A stretch of 64,000 nucleotides of DNA from Pleurocapsa minor GSE-CHR-MK 17-07R (GCA_019359125.1 JAHHHY010000002.1:310001-374000); one strand, 5' to 3'. Shown: positions 36,187 to 45,240, counted from the first letter of the stretch. The notes: generated by a model not told the origin, from the sequence alone. Numbers and translations: made by a program.

Positions 36187-37524
36187 ATGCTCACCTGGGC
36201 TGTCATGATCCCGATCAGACGCCTACTTCCCCATTTTGACATCATCGCTCTGCTGGCGGCCTGCCTGTACATCATGGCAGGCGTCCCAACGGTGCCGTTT
36301 CATGGCGACGAGGCCACCCAGGTCTACATGAGCCGCGATTACGCCTATCAGTTCATGCAGCGCGATCTGTCGCTGGTGCGCTACAGTGACCCGCCGGTCA
36401 GCCCGCAGGAGCAGGAACTGCGCCTGCTGAATGGCACAGTGAATAAATACAGCATCGGCCTGGCCTGGCATCTGGCCGGATTCAGCCTCGCGGACATCAA
36501 CGAACAGTGGGACTGGGGCGCCGATTATGCCTATAACGTCTCGACAAATCATGCGCCAGCGGCCGATCTGCTAAACGTCGCTCGACTCCCGTCAGCGTTG
36601 TTTCTATGCCTGGGCGCGGTGGCGATCTATGGCATCGGCCTGAGGCTGGGTGGTCGTGGCGCGGCCCTGCTGGCCCTGCTGTTTTACGCGCTCAATCCGA
36701 CGCTGCTCATCAACGGCCGCCGCGCCATGATGGAAGGGAGCTTCATCGCCTTCACGCTGCTCGCGGTGCTGGCCGCGCTGGCGTGGGCAGGGGCGAAAAG
36801 TGCTCGCGGACGGCTGATATTCGCGCTGCTGCTGGGGGTGTCGTGCGGCATGGCGCTGGCCAGCAAACATACCGCCGTGTTTGTGCTGGTCCCGCTGGCG
36901 CTGACCTGCGGCGTGGTTGCGCTGGTCAGCCTGATTCGGGGGCGGGATGTTTCAGGCCTGCTGACGCTGCTGGCAGGTGGTTTGCTGGCTGGGTTGGTCT
37001 TTTATGCGCTCAATCCCGCGTGGTGGGGCGACCCGCTGGGTCGGGCTGGTTATGTGCTGGACATGCGCCAGCGGCTGTTAACCGGGCAGACGGCTGCGTT
37101 TGGCGGCTATGCGGATGTGTCGCAGGCGCTGGGCGGGTTCTTCCGGCAGGCGTTCGTCGGCCTGCCGCAGTACTTTGAGGTGGGCGGCTGGGAGAATTAT
37201 ATCGCTGACCAGATCGCGGCCTACGAATCCGGCCCGTGGCGCGGCATCAGCCTGGGCGGTTCTGCGTTTGGGGGGGTGATTTTGCTGCTGCTGACCATCG
37301 CCGGGCTGGCTGTGCTGGCCGTGCGCCGCAGTCTGCCGATGGGTGTGCGTGCGATTGCGCTGGCTTGGTCTGCGTCTGCGCTGCTGAGCGTGCTGCTGCT
37401 GACCCCGCTGGAATGGGCGCGCTATTGCCTGCCGGCGCTGCCGGTCGTCGGGCTACTGGCGTCGCTGGCCGTGTGGGCCATTGGCATGAATCTGTGGAGG
37501 CGTGTGCGTGGACATTCTGGCTGA
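36187..37524 (+). CDS. GT-C-type membrane glycosyltransferase (PMT/ArnT-like)
   Basis: A 445-residue protein with about ten membrane helices. The FHGDE motif at residues 38-42 in the first extracytoplasmic loop is the Asp-Glu catalytic signature of the GT-C family that uses polyprenyl-phosphate sugars. An R-x-M-M-E-G-S motif (RRAMMEGS) typical of the PMT_2 group follows near 180. Donor and acceptor are unknown. The first ATG lacks a clear RBS; ATG 36205 is an alternative. The stop region overlaps the next gene by 17 bp. Confidence 0.8.
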   Translation: MLTWAVMIPIRRLLPHFDIIALLAACLYIMAGVPTVPFHGDEATQVYMSRDYAYQFMQRDLSLVRYSDPPVSPQEQELRLLNGTVNKYSIGLAWHLAGFSLADINEQWDWGADYAYNVSTNHAPAADLLNVARLPSALFLCLGAVAIYGIGLRLGGRGAALLALLFYALNPTLLINGRRAMMEGSFIAFTLLAVLAALAWAGAKSARGRLIFALLLGVSCGMALASKHTAVFVLVPLALTCGVVALVSLIRGRDVSGLLTLLAGGLLAGLVFYALNPAWWGDPLGRAGYVLDMRQRLLTGQTAAFGGYADVSQALGGFFRQAFVGLPQYFEVGGWENYIADQIAAYESGPWRGISLGGSAFGGVILLLLTIAGLAVLAVRRSLPMGVRAIALAWSASALLSVLLLTPLEWARYCLPALPVVGLLASLAVWAIGMNLWRRVRGHSG

Positions 37525-37957
37525 AATCGGCAAACTGTTCAGCGTGGGCGGGGTGGCGTTTCTCAGCCTGTGGGGCAGCGTTCCTGTCGGGCTGGCGCTG
37601 TCCCTGTCTCCCGTGCTGATCGCGCTGGCCGCCGCGGCAGGCTATGCGGTTGGCGCGGGCATCATTCTGTTTCTGGGCGAGCCGGTGCGTAAATGGTTTT
37701 ATGCCCGCATGGGCCATCGCCTGCCCACCGACCCCGACAGCCGCACGCGCCGCCTGCTGGATAAATACGGCGTGGTTGGGCTGGGGCTGCTGGCCCCGGT
37801 CACGCTGGGCGCGCAGATCGGCGCCCTGCTGGGCCTGACGCTCAACATGCCGCGCCTGAAGCTGTTTGCGGCGCTGGCGCTGGGCGGCCTGCTGTGGGCG
37901 GGCTTATTCACGGCATTGTTTTCTCTGGGCGTGGTGGCTGTGACGGGTGCAACCTGA
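37508..37957 (+). CDS. Small multidrug export protein-like membrane protein
   Basis: A 149-residue protein with four hydrophobic segments. The block LDKYGVVGLGLLAPVTLGAQIGALLGL fits the small multi-drug export family (Sm_multidrug_ex), whose true substrate is not known. The GTG at 37508 is seven bases after GGAGG and is preferred to the GTG at 37502. It overlaps the glycosyltransferase by 17 bp, so they are likely cotranscribed. Confidence 0.7.
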   Translation: MDILAEIGKLFSVGGVAFLSLWGSVPVGLALSLSPVLIALAAAAGYAVGAGIILFLGEPVRKWFYARMGHRLPTDPDSRTRRLLDKYGVVGLGLLAPVTLGAQIGALLGLTLNMPRLKLFAALALGGLLWAGLFTALFSLGVVAVTGAT

Positions 37958-38038
37958 TTTATTATTCGCGCGTACATATACCTTGTGCTATATTGTCGAT
38001 GGAAGCACGATTTGTTCGCTCACGCACGGGGGAAATTT

Positions 38039-38344
38039 ATGAATCGCAAGCTCATCTCAATTATTGTGGCAATGCTGATGCTGGTGCTGCCGATGACAGC
38101 CTTTGCGCAGGATGCCAGCGCAGCGGAAATCGGCGCGGCAATTGGCTTCAGCGCGATCTGGCTGGTGTGCTGCGCTGCGGTGTTCATCCTGAATATCGTG
38201 CTGCTGGTGTGGGTCTACCGTGACGCGCAGGCGCGCGGCGAAAATGGTGCCCTGTGGGCGCTGATCGTGCTGGTCGCCGGCATCATCGGCCTGATCCTGT
38301 ACTTCCTCACCGCCCGCCAGAATCCGAAGCGGCCGACGATGTAA
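38039..38344 (+). CDS. Small membrane protein, PLDc_N-like
   Basis: A 101-residue protein with a signal-like N-terminal helix (IIVAMLMLVLPMTAFAQ) and two more hydrophobic segments. Between them is WVYRDAQARGENGALWALIV, a pattern close to the phospholipase D N-terminal (PLDc_N) small-membrane domain, in which Y-R-D/W-A-x-x-R recurs. No enzymatic residues are present. ATG 38039 follows GGGGGAAA. Function unknown. Its stop abuts the second heptad repeat element. Confidence 0.65.
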   Translation: MNRKLISIIVAMLMLVLPMTAFAQDASAAEIGAAIGFSAIWLVCCAAVFILNIVLLVWVYRDAQARGENGALWALIVLVAGIIGLILYFLTARQNPKRPTM

Positions 38345-38498
38345 GGGAAAGTGCTGAGTGCTGAGCAATGAGTGCTGAGTAACGGAATGTGACCTGCGCT
38401 CATTACTCAGCACCTGGCATCGCTGCCAAAGATCACTCCGGTATAATTTTACCTGCTCTTGCTCATTCCTCAGCACTCAGTACTCAGTACTTTCCCTT
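38343..38498. repeat. Heptad palindromic repeat element, copy 2
   Basis: The outer arms AAGGGAAAGT (38343-38352) and ACTTTCCCTT (38489-38498) are perfect inverses. Inside are heptads of the type GTGCTGA-GTGCTGA-GCAATGA-GTGCTGA on the left and their inverted series (CTCAGCACTCAGTACTCAGT) on the right. A middle part holds ACTCAGCACC again and a TATAAT (38442-38447). It exactly fills the space between two convergent stop codons and is clearly related to 13136-13278. Confidence 0.85.
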
Positions 38499-38499
38499 C

Positions 38500-39468
38500 C
38501 TACATTCCCGCCACGGCGGACCCCAGCTTGCCCATGACCGACTTTGAATTGAATTTCTTCCAGGCGGCGCCCAATGATTCGCGCAGGGCGATGTGCTGGG
38601 CTGCCTGCGCATCGGCATAGGCGCGCAGGGCCTCTGCCTGTTCGGCGGGCAGCACGGCGGCGAACGCTTTTAGCTTGTCCTGCGCCGTGACGATATCCTG
38701 CATCGTGCCCAGGTGGTCCTGCATCGCCGACAGCTCTTTATTAAAGTCTTTGATCTGCGAACCGAGCGCGGCGTCAAACAGCGTGGTGGCATAGCGCAGG
38801 CGCTTGAACTCGATGCGCAGCTGGTGCAGCGCCTCGTCTTCGGCGTCGGCCAGCACGGCATCATAGGCGCGCACTGTCGCCAGATGCTGATAAATCAGCG
38901 GGGGCAGGGCATGGCGCACCTGCACCGGCGACACATCGCTGGCGGCCGCCTTGCCCGCATTCTCGTTAGTCACAAACTCGGTGAAGTCTTTGTAGAAGCG
39001 CAGATGTGCCCCTTTGCCCAGCAGGCGCAGCAGATGATAGCGGGCGACGGCCCGTTCCTGTGCTAGCATTTCCAGCACAGACGTGAGCGCCTGTCCCTGC
39101 ACATCGGTCGATTCCAGGCCTGCCAGCGCGCTTTCGATATTGGCCATCATCACTTCGCGGTCGCGCACTTCGCCCAGCGCGCGGGCCAGCTTGCGCAGCG
39201 ACGCCTCCAGCGGGCGCACAATCTTCGGCTTGTACTGATCGTTCAGCAGGCGCAGCAGGCTGCGGATGCGCCGCGAGGCCACGCGCATATCGTGCACTTC
39301 TTCGATGTCTTCACCTTCCACGACGCCGGGCTCGTGCTTCAGCAGCAGCAGAAGCTGGTCCAGCATCACCTTGCGGCCGGCGTCGGCCATCGTGTCATCG
39401 GCGGTCAGCGGCTGGCGCGCCGCTTTCAGGGTGTCAATCAGGGTATCGTAGGGGGTCGTCTCGGACAT
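38500..39468 (-). CDS. CHAD-domain protein
   Basis: A 322-residue all-helical protein with the CHAD (conserved histidine alpha-helical) domain. The signature EEVHDMRVASRRIRSLLRL sits near residues 60-78, and a second block EALHQLRIEFKRLRYATTLF near 208-227 supplies the symmetric His/Arg/Lys set that binds polyphosphate or phosphate. There is no fused CYTH domain. CHAD proteins associate with polyphosphate granules. It has one of the best promoters in the window just upstream. Confidence 0.93.
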   Translation of the reverse strand: MSETTPYDTLIDTLKAARQPLTADDTMADAGRKVMLDQLLLLLKHEPGVVEGEDIEEVHDMRVASRRIRSLLRLLNDQYKPKIVRPLEASLRKLARALGEVRDREVMMANIESALAGLESTDVQGQALTSVLEMLAQERAVARYHLLRLLGKGAHLRFYKDFTEFVTNENAGKAAASDVSPVQVRHALPPLIYQHLATVRAYDAVLADAEDEALHQLRIEFKRLRYATTLFDAALGSQIKDFNKELSAMQDHLGTMQDIVTAQDKLKAFAAVLPAEQAEALRAYADAQAAQHIALRESLGAAWKKFNSKSVMGKLGSAVAGM

Positions 39469-39503
39469 ATGGGCATCTCATCTGAGGAAAGGATTCGTGC
39501 CCA

Positions 39504-39532
39504 ATTATAAACGAAATTAAACGGGGTGTTAA
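39504..39532 (-). promoter_or_regulatory. CHAD gene promoter
   Basis: On the minus strand TTAACA (39527-39532) and TATAAT (39504-39509) are separated by 17 bp, with five of six and six of six consensus bases. The -35 lies inside a GTTAAA/TTTAAC palindrome (about 39528-39543) that may bind a regulator. Confidence 0.75.
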
Positions 39533-39567
39533 AAATATTTAACATAATAAATCAGTACGCAAATAGT

Positions 39568-41469
39568 TTAGAAGTTGAACTGGCTCAGGATCTCGCGGAA
39601 GAACTGAATGACCGTCAGATTGGGATTATTGATGATCTCGCTCAGCTCGTTATTGATGACTGCCCACTGATATACCTGTATGATGATCAGCAGGGGGATG
39701 CCAATGCTGACCACGCGGACGGGCAGGCGCGCCACGGCCAGCGAGATGGGCGCGTCAGACAGTTCGGTGAGCTGCTGGCGTTCCTGCACCACCTGCAACC
39801 GCTGCATATTCAGGTCGTCGCGCATGCCGTTGAGCTGCACATAGCGATAGAGCGTGTCCACCTTGCTGATGCCGGTTTCTGTCTCGCGGCGGCTGTCATG
39901 CCACACGCGGTCGATGCGCTCGATCTCCTGATTGAGGGTATTGATGCGGCGCTCGATGCTCTCCAGCGTGCGCGACAGCGTGCTGTTTTGCGTGCTGCGC
40001 CAGCGGCCCTGTCCCCGGCTGTAGGGCAGGCGCACCAGCAGGAAATAATGCCCGTACAGCAGCGCCACGGGAATCAGGATGCTGTACAGCAGGATGCGCC
40101 CGGTGTCCTGGGGCAGGCGCGGCAGCCGGCCTTCAATCAGTGCCTGGCTGAAGGGCACGGCAAACAGGTAAAGCGAGATGATCATGATGATGAGGAAGCC
40201 GACTGGCAGGCGCGTCATCAGCTCCTCGCGGTCACGCGCCGACAGCGAGCTGCGCGCGATCACGAAGGCGTAAAGCAGCAGCAGCCCGACCATCAGCAGG
40301 TAAAACGGGAACGCCACCAGCAGCGACAGCACCTGTTCCTGCGTCTCGATGAGCACGCCGCCCTGCTGCAGAATCTGCGCCCCCAGCGAGGCAACCAGCG
40401 ACGTGCCCCCAAACAGCAGAAAGGCCGGAATGGCGAGCGCCAGAATGCCGATGATGAGCACCAGGTCCATGTCTGAAATCGTGCGCAGGGTTTTCGCCAT
40501 GCGCTCTGGCAGACGTTCCAGCAGCATGTCGGGCAGGAAACGCTGGCGCAGCCCCTTGCGGCTGGTGAAGACGATGAAGGTAGTGATGACGAGCAGCTGC
40601 AGGATGACCGGCGTGATGGCCAGCACCGCCAGGTTGGTGGCCCCGCTGGTGACCAGTGTGGCCGAGCGCAGGTCTGCGCGCTCTGCCAGTCGGCGCGCGA
40701 TGATGAGCAGCGTGAACAGGGTGAGCAGGGGCGTCACGAAGCGTGCATAGCGCAGCCACACGGGCGTTTTGCTGATGGCATCGTTCCAGCGCTGCACCCA
40801 CATGCCCTGCATGGCGGCGTAGTAGATGATGACCGCCGCCAGCAGCGTGACTGTATACACGGGTTCGTGCGCCAGCGTGAACACGTCCGGCTGCACGACA
40901 TGCGTCACCATCGTGCCCAGCACGATCATGTTGACGAGGATGGCGATGGTTTCGTTGGCGGCCAGCAGCACCTGTTCCCAGATCGGGATGTCGGTGGCGA
41001 ACAAGCGGTACATGCGCGGGACGGTGAAGACGAGCAGGCTGCGCGCGGCCATGATGCTCAGGCCGATGATGCCGATCAGCGTCTGGTAGAACTGCGCGCT
41101 GAATTTGCCGCTGACCGGCTGGTCCAGCAGGATGCGCGCCAGGGTGATGGCCAGCGCTCCGGATATCCACAGCAGCAGCACGTGAAAGGCATGACGCCGG
41201 TTCAGCGGCTGGCCCAGCAGACGCGCCTGCGCTGCGGGTGAGGCGGCCGCGACGAGCATCAGGATGGCGCTGGCCAGCACAAAAATAGCCTGCGGCCAGG
41301 AAGCGCGCAGGGCGAAAAATCCAGCCAGGGCGATGCCGATGCCCAGCAGCAGCGGGATCGTCAGCCGGTCCCCCAGCGACCGATGCCCGCCGAGCGCGTT
41401 CTTGTTCAGCGAGAGTGCCGCCATGAATTCGCGTGTCACGCGTTTTGGATCGCGTTTGGAATTGCCCAT
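39568..41469 (-). CDS. Large polytopic membrane protein with C-terminal coiled coil, family unknown
   Basis: A 633-residue protein I do not recognise. The first ~300 residues hold about eight hydrophobic helices, and several more lie at ~300-455 (TLVASLG, LLVAFPFYLLMVGLL). A charged, probable coiled coil follows at ~490-575 (LESIERRINTLNQEIERIDRVW), and one last helix near the C-terminus precedes a short tail. The frame is open upstream to 42081, but that is antisense to the neighbouring gene; ATG 41469 with GCAGGTG upstream is the likely start. A TATACT box (41507-41512 on the minus strand) supports that. No catalytic motif is visible. Confidence 0.75.
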   Translation of the reverse strand: MGNSKRDPKRVTREFMAALSLNKNALGGHRSLGDRLTIPLLLGIGIALAGFFALRASWPQAIFVLASAILMLVAAASPAAQARLLGQPLNRRHAFHVLLLWISGALAITLARILLDQPVSGKFSAQFYQTLIGIIGLSIMAARSLLVFTVPRMYRLFATDIPIWEQVLLAANETIAILVNMIVLGTMVTHVVQPDVFTLAHEPVYTVTLLAAVIIYYAAMQGMWVQRWNDAISKTPVWLRYARFVTPLLTLFTLLIIARRLAERADLRSATLVTSGATNLAVLAITPVILQLLVITTFIVFTSRKGLRQRFLPDMLLERLPERMAKTLRTISDMDLVLIIGILALAIPAFLLFGGTSLVASLGAQILQQGGVLIETQEQVLSLLVAFPFYLLMVGLLLLYAFVIARSSLSARDREELMTRLPVGFLIIMIISLYLFAVPFSQALIEGRLPRLPQDTGRILLYSILIPVALLYGHYFLLVRLPYSRGQGRWRSTQNSTLSRTLESIERRINTLNQEIERIDRVWHDSRRETETGISKVDTLYRYVQLNGMRDDLNMQRLQVVQERQQLTELSDAPISLAVARLPVRVVSIGIPLLIIIQVYQWAVINNELSEIINNPNLTVIQFFREILSQFNF

Positions 41470-41604
41470 CACCTGCTGCCTGAGACTTTTCGTGTGTGCT
41501 GCTGTCAGTATAGCGCGATTGCGCCCCATGCGTGGGGATATCGTGTGTCTTTTTGCAGGAGGAATGTGATGCGTAATACGCGCATTTTGTGCTAGCATTC
41601 CCGT

Positions 41605-43824
41605 ATGACTATTACAGAAACTATTCACCAAACCCCCAAACGACCGCTTTGGCTGGCGCTTTTCTGCCTGACGCTGGCTGTGTGCCTGTTTGTGTACACC
41701 GGCGAGCCAAACTCGGCAGACGGGGATGCCATGCTGGCGGCCGCTGCGTCGCTGCTGCGCACGGGCGACCCCACCATCGGACAGGTGCTGTATGCCGACA
41801 TGCTGTTTCCGATCGATCAGGCGCGCATGGGCACCTTTGACCCGGAGGGCGCGCTGTACAGCAAGAAAGGCATCACGCCCACGCTGTTCCTGCTGCCGCT
41901 GACGGCACTGGCAGAGCTCATCCCCCCGCTGGGCACGACGACCGCCGCCATGCTGCTGAACGCGCTGATTACCGCGGCGACGTCCGTGATGCTGTTTGTG
42001 CTGTGCCGCGAACTGGGTTTCAGCGCGCGCGTGAGCTTCGTCACCGGCCTGCTGTATGTCTGCACCACTATTGCGCTGCATTATTCGCGCACGCTGTTTG
42101 GCGAGCCATCCGCGGCGCTGCTGATGGTGACCAGCGTGTGGGGCGTCATCACTTACAGCCGTTCGGGCCGCTGGCCACTGCTCCTCATCACGGGCGCGGC
42201 GCTGGGCGCGCTGGTGGGCGTCAACTCCGTGTATGCTGTCACCACCGGGCTGTTAACGCTGCTTGGGCTGACGCTGTGCTGGCGCAAACGCAGCCTGCGT
42301 GATGCAGTCGCCCTGCTGCTGCCTCTGGGCGTCTGGGCGATCGGCCTGCTGCTGTATAACGCGGTGCGCTTTGGCGATCCCCTCACCACGGGCTATCGCT
42401 TTACCGATGGTGAAGGCTTCACCGAGCCATTTTTTACCGGGCTGGCGGGCCTGCTCATCAGCCCGTATCGCGGCCTGCTGTGGTACAGCCCGATCGTGCT
42501 GCTGGCGCTGCCCGGCGGAATCATGCTGTGGCGCGGCACCCGCTGGACTGGTTTATTCATCTTTCTGATTGCCTTGCAGGCTGTGCTGTTTGCGTCATGG
42601 TGGAGCTGGAGCGGCGGCGTGGTGTGGGGCACGCGCTTCATGCTGCCCGCGCTGCCGCTGGCCATGCTGCTGGTCGCCCCGGTGATTGCGTGGGCGGGGC
42701 GCAGCCGGGCCGTGCTGGCCGCCGTGATATTCTTCGCGCTGGTCTCCGGCGTGATTTCCGTGGCTGGCGCGCTGGCCGATGAATACAGCTTTATCGCCTA
42801 CGAGACGCGCTTTGCCTACGGTGGCGATATCCTGAACAGCACCCGCTACGGCATCGACACCATCCTGTTTGACGCGAATTTCAGCGCGGCGGGCGGGGCG
42901 CTGGCGCAGCTGCTGGCGGGCGAGATGCCGGTCAGCGCGTGGGCGCAGGTCTCTCCCGTCCTGATCGTGCCGCCGCTGCTGCTGGCCGCGCTGGCGATCG
43001 CGCTGCTGCGCTTGTCGGACCGGCGTATGGTGGCCGCAGTGGGCATCGCGCTGGTGCTGGTCACGGCGGGACAGGCCGCGCTGGCGCGCCAGTCGCCGGA
43101 AGCGCAGGCTGTCGCGCAGGTGGAGACGCTGCTTGATCCGCCGGGGACAGTCGCGGCTGCGACCGATCAGTTTGGCAGCCGACTGCTGGATGTGCGGATG
43201 CGCGCGCCGGTCGTGGTGGTTAATGCGCCGACCGAGCCCGACGACCGCGACGCGCGCCCGGCCTGGGAGTGGGCGTCGCGCCAGCGCGACCGGCTGTGGC
43301 TGCTGACCTGGTTCGGCCCGGCGGATCCGCTGAACTGGCAGGAACGCGATGCCTTCGAACGGTTTGCCTATGTGCGCGAGACAACAGCTGCCAATCATCG
43401 GGCGGTGTTGTTTGACACCCGGCCGATTGATGGGCCATCTCTCAGCGGCGGCTATCGCTTCGGTAGCATCACGCTGGAGGCACTGCGCGTATCATCGCAT
43501 GGGGATGGGCTGGGTGTCGCGCTGGGCTGGCGGGCGCTGGAGCTGACCACGAGCCCAGCGAACTGGTTCGTGCATGTGCTCGACGCGTCCGGGCAGATTA
43601 TCGCCCAGCAGGACCGGCAGCCGCTGGGCGGCTACTCCCCGGCCGAAAGCTGGGACCTCGATGCACGCGTCACCGACCGCGCTTTCTTCCCTGTTGATCC
43701 GGCGCTGGCAGACAGCCTGCGCATCGGCTGGGTGTTCAGCGCGACAGGCGAGCGACTGCCCGTGCGTGATCCCCAGGACACGCCTGTGACCGATGGGTTC
43801 ATCGTGGTGCCGCTGAGGGGCTGA
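41605..43824 (+). CDS. Large GT-C-like membrane protein, probable glycosyltransferase
   Basis: A 739-residue protein with about twelve membrane helices in its first ~500 residues and a soluble C-terminal domain of ~230. The first extracytoplasmic loop contains SADGDAM (residues ~37-43), a D-x-D-like acidic pair that fits the GT-C catalytic position, and EPSAALLMV follows at a later helix. The C-terminal part has beta-rich segments of no known family. Divergent from the unknown 633-residue membrane protein. Likely a polyprenyl-phosphate-sugar-dependent transferase; the substrate is unknown. Confidence 0.7.
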   Translation: MTITETIHQTPKRPLWLALFCLTLAVCLFVYTGEPNSADGDAMLAAAASLLRTGDPTIGQVLYADMLFPIDQARMGTFDPEGALYSKKGITPTLFLLPLTALAELIPPLGTTTAAMLLNALITAATSVMLFVLCRELGFSARVSFVTGLLYVCTTIALHYSRTLFGEPSAALLMVTSVWGVITYSRSGRWPLLLITGAALGALVGVNSVYAVTTGLLTLLGLTLCWRKRSLRDAVALLLPLGVWAIGLLLYNAVRFGDPLTTGYRFTDGEGFTEPFFTGLAGLLISPYRGLLWYSPIVLLALPGGIMLWRGTRWTGLFIFLIALQAVLFASWWSWSGGVVWGTRFMLPALPLAMLLVAPVIAWAGRSRAVLAAVIFFALVSGVISVAGALADEYSFIAYETRFAYGGDILNSTRYGIDTILFDANFSAAGGALAQLLAGEMPVSAWAQVSPVLIVPPLLLAALAIALLRLSDRRMVAAVGIALVLVTAGQAALARQSPEAQAVAQVETLLDPPGTVAAATDQFGSRLLDVRMRAPVVVVNAPTEPDDRDARPAWEWASRQRDRLWLLTWFGPADPLNWQERDAFERFAYVRETTAANHRAVLFDTRPIDGPSLSGGYRFGSITLEALRVSSHGDGLGVALGWRALELTTSPANWFVHVLDASGQIIAQQDRQPLGGYSPAESWDLDARVTDRAFFPVDPALADSLRIGWVFSATGERLPVRDPQDTPVTDGFIVVPLRG

Positions 43825-43833
43825 AAAGCGCGC

Positions 43834-43839
43834 TATAAT
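43834..43839 (+). promoter_or_regulatory. Consensus -10 before the second Uma2 gene
   Basis: TATAAT at 43834-43839 lies 29 bp before the GTG start. No good -35 is at 17 bp, so it may be an extended or activator-dependent promoter. The Uma2/SDR pair could be its operon. Confidence 0.5.
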
Positions 43840-43868
43840 TCTGGTGACATAGAGCAAGGAAGGTTGCT

Positions 43869-44423
43869 GTGGTGCTGGCAGAACAGAAGCGCATCAGTTA
43901 CGACGAGTATGTGGCCTTCGTCAACAGGCCTGAAAATGCCGACCGCCTGTTTGAACTCATCGAAGGGAAATTTGTCGAGAAAATGGCCAGTTTTTCATCG
44001 TCCAAAGTGGCACTCAGGATCGGACAGAAGCTGCTGAATTATCTTGATCAGAATGAGATTGGATTTGCGACTGCGGCGGATGGTGGCTACATCATGCCTG
44101 ACGGGAATATCCTGATGCCCGATGTGGGTTACATCAGCCGCGAACGTATGCCAGAGCCGCCCGTACGCGAAGTGCCGATGCCGCCCGATCTGGCGGTTGA
44201 GGTGAAATCGCCCACCGACTCGACGTGGAAGCTGCGCGCCAAAGTGGACAAATATCTGGCGCATGGCACCCGGCTGGTGTGGATCATTTTCCCGGATGAG
44301 CAGCGCGCGGAAGTGTATGCCGCCGACGCCGAGGATCTGGTCGCCGTCGGGGCAGAAGGCGTGCTGGACGGCGGCGTGGTGCTGCCGGGCTTTTCGCTGC
44401 CCATGAAGGACATCTTCAGGTGA
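43869..44423 (+). CDS. Uma2-family (DUF820) PD-(D/E)XK protein, copy 2
   Basis: A 184-residue paralogue of the protein at 30638. The core has PPDLAVEVKSPTDS with the catalytic D, E-x-K arrangement intact (this copy has the Lys that copy 1 lacks). It is followed by K-V-D-K-Y-L-A-H-G-T-R-L-V-W-I-I and the LDGGVVLPGFSLPMKDIF ending. GTG start after AAGGAAGG. Its TGA overlaps the SDR start as GTGA. Confidence 0.9.
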   Translation: MVLAEQKRISYDEYVAFVNRPENADRLFELIEGKFVEKMASFSSSKVALRIGQKLLNYLDQNEIGFATAADGGYIMPDGNILMPDVGYISRERMPEPPVREVPMPPDLAVEVKSPTDSTWKLRAKVDKYLAHGTRLVWIIFPDEQRAEVYAADAEDLVAVGAEGVLDGGVVLPGFSLPMKDIFR

Positions 44424-45211
44424 GTTCAAACCAGGTGGTATTCATCACAGGCGCGTCTTCTGGCATCGGCTATGAGACGGCACTGGCGTTTGCCCGCGAG
44501 GGCTATAACGTGATCGCGACGGCGCGGCGCGTGGACCGGCTGGCCGCGCTGGAGACTGCGGTGCAGCAGCTGCCCACGGCCCACGGGGCGATTTTCTCCG
44601 TGGCTTGCGACGTGCGCGATCGGGCCGACATGGAGCGGGCTGTTGCACGCGGGCTGGAGCGCTTTGGCCGCATCGACGTGCTGGTGGCCAATGCCGGTGT
44701 GGGGCAGCGCGGCGCGCTGGTTGATTCCCCGTGGGACGATCTGGAGACGCTGCTGCGCACGAATATCGATGGCGTGCTGCACAGCATTCGCGCTGTCGTG
44801 CCGGTGATGCGGCGCGGCGGCGGCGGGCATATCGTGACGGTGTCGTCGGTCATCTATAACATGACCGCGCCGTATGCGGTCAGCTACAGCGCCAGCAAGT
44901 CATTTGTGAGCAGCCTGGCCAAATCGCTGCGTTATGAGCTGGAGCCGGACCACATCACGGTGAGCGACATGGTGATTGGCCGCACCGCGACTGAATTTGC
45001 CGAGAAGCGGCTGGGCGCGGCGGGCTACAGCGGCAAAGCGCCGCGCCTGCCGGTGATGTCTTCTGCCCAGGTGGCTGCGGGCATCGTGCGGGCGACGCAG
45101 CGCAAACAGAAGACGGTCATCCTGCGCTGGTTCGACCGGCTGATCCTGTGGGCCAACGCACTCATCCCTGGCGTCATCGCCCGCAACGCGATGAAAAGCT
45201 ACCGGGTGTGA
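44420..45211 (+). CDS. Short-chain dehydrogenase/reductase
   Basis: A 263-residue classical SDR. The cofactor loop is TGASSGIG at residues 10-17, NAG in VANAGVG, active-site Ser in VSSV (~142-143), and Y156-x-x-x-K160 in YSASK. The A-R-R-V-D-R after strand 2 indicates NADP preference. The C-terminal part (ILRWFDRLILWANALIPG) contains a hydrophobic helix seen in DltE/YqjQ-like SDRs. Substrate unknown. It starts with GTG inside the Uma2 stop, so the two are coupled. Confidence 0.9.
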   Translation: MSSNQVVFITGASSGIGYETALAFAREGYNVIATARRVDRLAALETAVQQLPTAHGAIFSVACDVRDRADMERAVARGLERFGRIDVLVANAGVGQRGALVDSPWDDLETLLRTNIDGVLHSIRAVVPVMRRGGGGHIVTVSSVIYNMTAPYAVSYSASKSFVSSLAKSLRYELEPDHITVSDMVIGRTATEFAEKRLGAAGYSGKAPRLPVMSSAQVAAGIVRATQRKQKTVILRWFDRLILWANALIPGVIARNAMKSYRV

Positions 45212-45240
45212 GGGGTTTTGTTGTCAGCCTAGATATTTGT

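Noticed and set aside
35783-36208. 141-codon plus-strand open frame
   Set aside because: Its peptide is the translation of palindromic repeats; no RBS and no domain.
41470-42081. N-terminal extension of the 633-residue membrane protein
   Set aside because: The extra ~200 residues are antisense to the start of the GT-C gene and are Gln/Arg-rich; a better start with RBS is at 41469.
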